Part shown: one piece after another, positions 40,001-49,000 of the stretch | Layout: each line of letters begins with the position of its first letter | Position numbering within the stretch: position 1 is the stretch's first letter | Assembly (NCBI GenBank): GCA_034687125.1 | Contig: JAQGBZ010000086.1 | Coordinates: 1 to 64,000, forward strand | Direction of reading: 5' to 3' | DNA: 64,000 nt | DNA from: Neelides folsomi | Lineage: Eukaryota; Arthropoda; Collembola; Neelipleona; Neelidae | Made by a program: the position numbers and the translations under genes | The notes under the pieces: model-generated | Told to the model about the DNA's origin: nothing | What the model saw: the letters and a program-made list of their open reading frames with translations, nothing else | Database searches by the model: none

Positions 40001-43000
40001 AGAGGAAACGCATTTTTGGGGATTCTCGTTAAAAAGAGTTAAAAAAGCAAATCACTTCCCGTCTCCCAACATTCAGGCTTCGGGCCGCCCCTCTGTTCAA
40101 AATGAATCACCAATGCTCGGTTTTAATGTAAAATATTGAATTTTGATACCAATATATGGTATACTTATTTGAAATATTTAAACATATTTAAATAAAATTT
40201 CATTTCATTAATTTAAAAATTAAACACCGATTATTTGTTTAGTTAATGAGCTTTTGGTTTGATTCATTTTAATGCAATGTCACAGCCCATAACGGCAACA
40301 AAAGAAATGCTTTCCCACAACATTAAAATATCATTAAATCATTTTATATACAAATTAAATAATTAAAGATAATGATAATTAGAGATAATCACTGAATAAA
40401 TTACAAATTTTACAATCTCACCATTAGTTAATTTCCCACAAAGTTAATAATGATCCCTTTAATTGTTTTTATAAAATCAATATTTAAATTTTTTACATAA
40501 AAATCCCCATAATTATTATTAAATTTTAATAATTATTAAATATTTACAATTGCAGCAATTTGATTAGAAGTTGTGAATTTCCGTGAAAGCATTTCTTTTG
40601 TTAGTAAATTGAATAATTTGAATTGATAGTGAAAGTTCTCTTACCTGTGATGACCAATTTGCCTGCGGAAGCACTTAATCGTGTTTCACCTGTTAGACGA
40701 TGTTTTGTTTGGCATCTAAAGTCGAAAACATAAAACAATCGTTTATTTAAAATTGAATAAAATGATTTAAATTTAAAGGAGCGTTTTACGGCTTATACTC
40801 AATATACCTATTTAAAATATTTATTTTATTGTTTGCCATTGAGTTATATGAAAAAATGTGATTGTTGACTTATCCTTAATTGTTTACCTGTATTCCTTTT
40901 GTCCATCTTCCGGTCTGACGTCCTTAATGTGCAACTCACCCGAAGGCAAAACGACGAATTTCCCATCTTTATTTTAATAAAATCATATTAATTTCCCATC
41001 AAGTGTGTTAAGTTAATAAAAATGTATAAGAACAATCGGACATGGCGGGTGCACGGGTCTAAAAAGACTTTTGATCTTTTCACTTTCATTTCTCATTTCA
41101 TTTAATTGAACTTTTTAAAAACTTTTGATTATCCAATAATATTTAAATATAATTAATCTACTTATGACCGGAAGCTTAATTAATAAGTTTAACTAATATG
41201 ATCGCCCATTTTCATATTTAATAAACCTGAATTATCTCTACCTCTAAAATTATATCATTTATTCTTAATACAGTCGTAAAAAAATAACTTTGCAAACTCC
41301 GAAATTATTTAATTGGGGCAATATAGAACAATATAGTATCTACATCTATGGAGAATTTTTAAAGTATTTGATTAGGTGTTGTAAATTCCCATAGGTTGAG
41401 CTACTATATTGTTCAATTATGCCCCAAATGATATTTATTGTTGAAAATAATTCAGAAAAGAATATTTGTTGAATAAACCTATCTTATTAATATTGTATTA
41501 ATTATTAATAAACTACTTGATATAAATTATAGTCGGCATAATAAATCGTCGATTGTAAACGATTGTTTGTATTCTAATTATTTATAAAATCTGAGGGATT
41601 TTTGTATTTTTTTTTAATTTTAATTTCTTCCTACCGTAGTTGTTGTCAGGTTTGAAGACTCTGTCTTCCGAGTCGAACCAAGCGACAACTTGTAAGAAGT
41701 CAGCAATGAAGGAAGGAACCTCACACTTCACTACAACATTGTTCCCCTTAATCACATACTCATTGTCAGCCTCGCTCTCGTAATGTTGAGACACAACTAC
41801 AATACACAAAAACAGAGGTCAAGTTAATTAAAAAAATTCTATTAATCTAAACCTCAACTAATCCTCTTTTTAACTCCTAACTATAATTAATTGTAAAAAT
41901 TATTATTCTTGACATATTTTGATCATTTGACCCGGCACCTTCCAAATCCAATTATTTCGAATAATTTATTCGGAGTGATTTTAAAATCTGACTACCATTT
42001 AACTTTGGGTCTTGTTGGTAAACATTCCCTACACTGTCGTGCCATGCGACGACCTCAACAAAATCCGCAATGTAAGAAGGGATTTTGCATTTGAGAATGG
42101 CCGAGTTTCCGCGAATGATGTGTTCTTGATCTCCGTAGGTGTCATATGATTGACTCACAACTATTATCAATAAAATCCCATCATAAAATTTACTTATATA
42201 AATATCAATTAAAAATCCTCAGTTGTCAATTAAATTTTCCAATCTTCAATTAAATTTTCTAATCATCAATTAATATTTCAGTTAAAACATTTTAATTGTT
42301 TCTGATTTTTGATCTTTCACTTTAAAATAAAAGTTCAATTAAATTTTATAAAATTTATTATCTTGATGAATTAATCAAGTTTTTATTAAAATAGTTTAGA
42401 CATTTTTGCCAACATGTAAAATAAGTTGAACCCGCAATGTCCGGAAATTCTATTTAAAATAATGGATCTGACCTCCCGAACCAAACTCAATGACTCTCTT
42501 GTCGGAATCCACCCAATTCATAACATATACAAAATCGGCAACAAAAGCGGGAATGTTGCACTTCAACACTGCATTGTTTCCCCTGATCACATATTCAGAC
42601 ACGATTTCGGATTCGTAATGTTGAGAAACAACTGGAATGGCGGAATATTTAAAATAATTAATTTTTCTACAAAATCACGCTAAAATCTACTTTTAATTAT
42701 TCTCTATCGTTTAATTTACTATTCAAATTCTATTTTATCCTATATGGGTTAAGCAGGAAAATATTTTTTAAAGAACCTCGTGTGAAATCGCCATTAATTC
42801 GATTGTCCTTATACTACAATTCTTATTGAAGTTAAATAAAACCTTTAGGATTTGAATCCAACGTATAAGAATTCTCAACGCTGTCAATCCAACCGACAAT
42901 TTGCAAAAACTCCGCCACAAACGGCGGAACTTCACATTTGAGAATTGCGCTATTTCCTCGAATTACGTACAAGTTGTGAACTTCTGTTGCATAAAACTGA

Positions 43001-46000
43001 GCGACAGCTTCAATTAAAAACAAGAATTTCACTATTTGATAATTATCTATATTTATTAATTATCTATATTTTGACACCGTTTTTTAAATTTAAAAATGAA
43101 ATCAAAAATAACTTTAATTGTAATTATTGAAATATCATGATGAACGTCAAACCAATTTTAATTTGTCCGTCAACCCGCCAATACTCCGTTTGCCCTAATT
43201 CACATTTGAATTTATTCTGACCATTTGGGGAAAGTTGTGGTGCGTAATTGACCCCATCGGAATCAATCCATGACCCAACAGAGACAAAATCAGCCACAAA
43301 TGCAGGAATGTTACATTTCAAAATTGCACTGTTCCCTCGAATCACGTGCTCGTTGTGAACTTCAACAATGAATTGCTGAGAAACAACTGGAAAAAGCCTC
43401 AGTTTTTAATGACTTAATAAAAAAGACTAAATCTAGTAATTAACTAAATGACATACTATTTTATTAATTATTGTTAAATCAAATAATAAATTAGATACCA
43501 CAAATAAGAGGATACCGAGCTATCTTTTATTTATATTGTGATATTCTATATTAAATATATAATTTATATAAACAGCTTCTAAAATTATTCTCAATCCCTA
43601 TCATTTCTGATATATTTGCAAATTAATGAAAGTGAAAAAAACATTTGGAATTTTTAGACCTCAGCCCCCGTAATGACTCGGTATGTTTATAATGGAACGA
43701 ACCGAAATTGTTATTGTTATTTGGACTAAAAGTTTCCCCAGCGGTGGTGAGCCATTCGGTGACTGTGAGGAAATCAGCGACGAATGAAGGGACTTGGCAT
43801 TTCATGATCGCGTTGTTTCCGCGGATCGAATGCTCTTTGATTGGATCAACTTCGTAAAATTGACTCACAACTGTTCAACCATAATAATTATTTTAATTTT
43901 AAATTCAATTCTAAGCTTAATTACCTAATTACTAATTACCTATCCCTTTTGTTACCATCGTTTACATAATCATATTGTTTCCAAATTCAGAAACACCTTT
44001 CCATCTATTTATCTTAAAGTATGAATGTTTATTATTTAAGATTTATAAAATTAATTATTTGGATTTAAAATTTTAAAAATTTGGAAATTTCTAGATTTGA
44101 GGATTTAAATAATCCTTTGTAATTTCCTTGTCCGATTGTCCTTTTATAAACATAATATTTATTGCAATACCATAATGATCATTTTTAGGGATTGGAACAT
44201 CATCTTGGAACCACGAGTTCCCTTGGACAAAATCCGCCACAAAGGCCGGAATTGTACATTTGAAGATCGCCGAATTTCCGCGGATTACATCTTCCTCATA
44301 CACTTTGGCCGTGTAGGGTTGATTTACAACTTCATCATAATAAAATTCATTTTACATTTAATCCTATTCATATCAATTTTAATATTAATCTAATTACTAA
44401 TTAATATTTATAAAACTAAAATTTCAATGATTATTAAAATCTTTTGATAAACATTTATTTACAATTAGTATTTGTGCTATATTGAACTAAACAGTAAGAG
44501 ATTTTATAAAGCTTGGCACCAAATTCACCTATCTATAGGAATGTCTTGATTCTTCTAATAAGAGCTAAATAAATTAAAATGCTAATGGGCGTTGAGATTC
44601 AAACGCAGGGGAAATTTCTCAGCCAACGCATCGTTTCCTTAAAAGGACGTTGGTGCGAAAAGGGGAGAGGGGCGTGTAAAAAGCACTTTGTCTTTTTAGA
44701 CCTGTTTGACCCCGGCCATTGACCTCATTGCACTCTTTCTCATTTAATGTTATATACCATATTTATCCGATTTCTCTACTGGTGTTTGGTCAAGGAACCA
44801 GGAGCTCACGGAGACAAAGTCAGAGACAAATGCTGGTAAATGACATTTGACCAATGCGGAATTCCCTTTGATGATATATTCCTCCATAACATTGGCAGCA
44901 TACGCTTGGCTCACAACTTATTACAAAAATCCAAAAATTTTTCGTACCAAACTATTTAGTAATTCTTACAAAATATTGATATTAAATATATAATTTTAAA
45001 TATTAAATGACGTTATATACTTATATTATATATTTACATATTTTATAGATTCTGTATAAATTGTTTTTAAAAATCCTATTTGTTATAAAATTACTAAATC
45101 TTATATATTTAATGATTTCAGGTAACAGTGTGAAGAAAGATGTCCTTTGTCATTTTATTGCACTTTGCATCATCATTTCATTTTTTATATACATTTGTTC
45201 ATTTCATATTGTTGGAGTTGACTCTGTCTTGAACTTACAAGGTGAACTTATAAGGAGTCGAGAATAATAAATGTGTCAAGAGATGTAAAGAAGTGTCACG
45301 AGATGTGACAGATTTAAATGATTTAAATCAAGATATTATTTATTTATGGTGAGATAAAAAATAAGTAAAGTTGTTTTTACCTGCTCGTACGTGAACATCC
45401 CTTGAATGAATCGTTCCGACAGAATTCCGTGCCAAACAGATGTAAGTTTGGGCATGAACTTCTTGACGGTAATCTTCAGCTCGGAATGGTGGGAAGACCA
45501 AAGCGCCGGATGCCAATGCCTTGATATTAATTAATTAAAATTATTTTAAGGCAAATTTAGAGTCAAATCTAATTAAATGTTAAAATATAAAATAATTAAT
45601 TTTATTAAAATTAAAATCAAAGAAGTTTAAGTACTTAATCATTTTTTTCATATATTTTAATAAAGTAATTTTCATATATTTTAATAAAGTAAGTATCACA
45701 AAAGTGTAATGGTAAAAGTATAAATAAATTGAGCGAAGAAAGGCTTTAAATCAAATGAGTCACAGGTGAATATTTTACCTGTCTGAGTCCAGGGACATCT
45801 CCCACAGCCGTTCCATCTGCTCTGAGCCAAATGATTTCCGGTGTTGGGTTCCCCCTGGCTTGGCACGGGATCTCTGCTCCGGTCGAGTTGGAAAAGTCGA
45901 TCTTGGAAGGAGGTTCCTTCACAAACACCGGACCGCTCTCTTCATCTGCTGCATTACCAGAAGCTGAAAAGGATAAAGATAAAATCTCACTCACTAAAAC

Positions 46001-49000
46001 TCATCAAGCCCTTCATTTCCAAACTTCCATTTTAAAAATCTCTTTGCACGTTAGGTATTTGTTTGGTACTTAATTTAAAAACGTAAAATGACCATCTTCC
46101 TATTTTTTAATCTATTTTATTCATTTTCAAAATTTTCATTATTTATAACGTTTATTTTTTAACCAATGGAGTTTTAACACATTTTCCCGAGTTTATGTCT
46201 TGTTTATGTAAAAACTCTAAAATTCCCTTTAAATGATTTTGTTTACATTTCAATCTGCTCCAAAGATTCTGCCAAAGGTCTCAAAACTCCTCAACCTCCG
46301 ATTAAAGTGATGGTGATGGGAATTGAGTGAGTGACAAGAACATAAATTTACTCTGCAGCAATTGAAAATGAATGTAAAAATTTGTTCTTCCCACAGAGAC
46401 CAACCAATTCCCTTCACTTTACACTCTCGTAAAAGATGTTGAAAAAGCCATTGAAGATATTGGGAATGGCAATGAACCGCTGTTGGTCTTCATTTCCATT
46501 TCCTCTTCTTCTTAGCGTCTCCTCACGAACATCATAAATGCATAAATTGAATGCATAAATTGATGAACCGAAAGAGTCAACATTTTACAACTCCTCATTC
46601 ACAAGCCAAACTCTCCAGTCCAAATATCCAAACCCATCCGCATTAAAAAATTATAAAAATTTACAAGCTTTCAATAAAAAAGCTTTTCGGTAAGCTTTCG
46701 GTAAGAATATGAATTTAATGAATTTATAATTTGTGTTTAGATCATCAGAATACAATACAATCTATCTAGAGAATTTATAATGTTCAATAACATATCTAAT
46801 ACATGCTTAATATACATACATACCAGGTTGCTCGGAAAGTTCTGATATTTTTAGTTTTTGGTATACATTTGTATAAATTTTACATTGCTAGTCTTAAACC
46901 TGCTAAATGCTAAAAATATATAATGACTACTCTTTAATTCATTAAATTTAAAGCATGATTAACCACTTTGAGTGACTAAAAATTGCGAATCATAAATAAA
47001 TACAATTACAAAACATATACGAAGATATAGAATTTATATGTTCTTTCACAGCATTTCATGCTGTAGAATTTGATTAATTCCACAGCATGAAAATGCCACC
47101 CGTGAAATATTTGAAGTTGGGTTATTGAATGTATTGAATTTATTAACTAGCAGCTATTATGTAATCTATATTCTATTCTTCTTCCATATCTAAACATGTT
47201 GCATCTGATTATAAAGTGAGAAGATGAATGTTCTCCAATGACATCAAATGATGAGGAGATGAATACACGTGGAGATGTAAAGGATATGTCTGTACTTATT
47301 CACTTATTGGGCTGTGAGTTATGTGTCTGTGACATATGTGATTTGGAGATCCTTATAAGGGAAAAATCTCTTTTGTCACCACAAACACATTCCAAAGGAT
47401 TTCAAAGACTTAAAGAATCTCTTCAATTAAACTCTCAACTTCAATTAGTCTTCAAATCCTTTGCATCCTTCAAACCTCTGTTCTAACCTTAAGAGGATTA
47501 TTAACAATACCATTTTGTTACCATTTTACCATAAACACAATTTCAAGTGTGACACGAAACACTTTCAAATGGTGAGATTAATCAGAGCTAATTTTCATAC
47601 AAAAAACTTTAACATCCGATACATGCCATAAAGATCCATGTAAAAGATATAATATAACGTTCTTACGAATCCTAATCCTACCAAAAGTATCTGTACTAAT
47701 AAATATATCTTGTATAGAAAATATATTCATATTACCGATAATGTATTTCTTATAGTTTATAGTAAATGTATGAGACAAACAATGATAATATAAATGCAAT
47801 AGCAATGTTAAAAATACTGACATTGAGAAATATGAGAACTTGTTTGATAATAGTGATAAAGTAGCACAAATAGCAATATTAGCATAATGGTTATACTTTT
47901 AATGTTAGTTATACAAAGTTATGCTTTTGTAAAAGAGTAAAAATATATAGCAATATAGGATATTTTCTGGATATATTTAAGGGTGTCATTGTGAAGATAA
48001 TTATGAGAAAATTTCACTTCCTTTCCAGCGTGTCATCAGGAGTGAAGTTTGAGCTCGTAAAAGGTTGGAAAACATTTAAAGGGACACAATGGGAAGATAA
48101 CGAGGGTTTTTTTCCCACGAGCTCACGGGAGGGATTTTGATTTTCTTCTTCAGTGAAATAGAAATGGAGTGGAAATGCAAATGAATGTTGATTAGTAGAG
48201 GAGGCCGGATGGGTCGCATTGAGAAAAATCTCTTCGTTCTGATTCCTAAATTTGTCCCTTCAGCTCATTTTCTCGAGCAAAAAAAGAGTTAGAAAAAGAC
48301 CCTAGCTAAAATCCACTTCAAGTTTTATCCCTTTTTACCCTTTACCCTAAGTTAGTAAAGTTCTAAGTAAAAAAGAAGGTTTAAGATTAGAAGTTCTCTT
48401 CTTTGGTTAATCCATCTGTTTGGATTTCTTTACTTTATAAATTTGATAATTTAATCATCTCAAATTATTGGAAAAATATATTTAATTAAAAATATTAAAA
48501 TTCCATTTATAAATAATTTTAATTTGGCTGTTAAACTTTAATTTCGAATCTTTTCATTAGAAATGAACAACTCTGTTCTTTCTTTTTTCAGTTTTTTCAT
48601 TAAAATATTTAATTATAATTGAACAATGCCTTTTAGAATGATATAAAAAATATTCCACATTAAAAAGATATTGAATTTGAATATTATATTTTCGTTCATA
48701 CGAATTCATAATAAGTAGAACGCTAAAGGTCCCTTTGAGATTTTGGTTTTATTTGTATGTACTGTTTTATATTTAGTATATAAAACTGTCATAAGGTTTA
48801 TGGACTGAAGACGACAGATGTTTAAGGGACGGTGCCCTTGAAAGAACCACCGGTTTGTAAATTACAAACGCCCTGTGCCCTACAAAATACAAAGCCCCTT
48901 TCTAATATACAATCCCCTAAGTGTTCCTTTTCAAGTTCCTTATAAGGATTATAAGAAGAGCCCTTTAGCCTTTATAAGTTCCCTTATAAGGCTATAGGGA

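Larger units (their letters stand above)
41928..44725 (-). promoter_or_regulatory. Set of exon 4 selector elements, downstream of the variants
   Basis: Plus-strand copies of the exon 4 dock lie just downstream (in transcription) of the variants: 44690-44718 (4.1, GTCTTTTTAGACC and CCCCGGCCAT), 43651-43672 (4.3, TTTTTAGACC and GCCCCCG), 43163-43181 (4.4, GTCCGTCAACCCGCCAAT), 42428-42443 (4.6, AACCCGCAATGTCCGG), 41928-41940 (4.7, TTTGACCCGGCAC). Matches beside 4.2, 4.5 and 4.8 are weak. Confidence 0.7.

Noticed and set aside
47238-47486. Plus-strand ORF of 82 residues in Dscam intron 1
   Set aside because: No homology recognised and no promoter or splice context.
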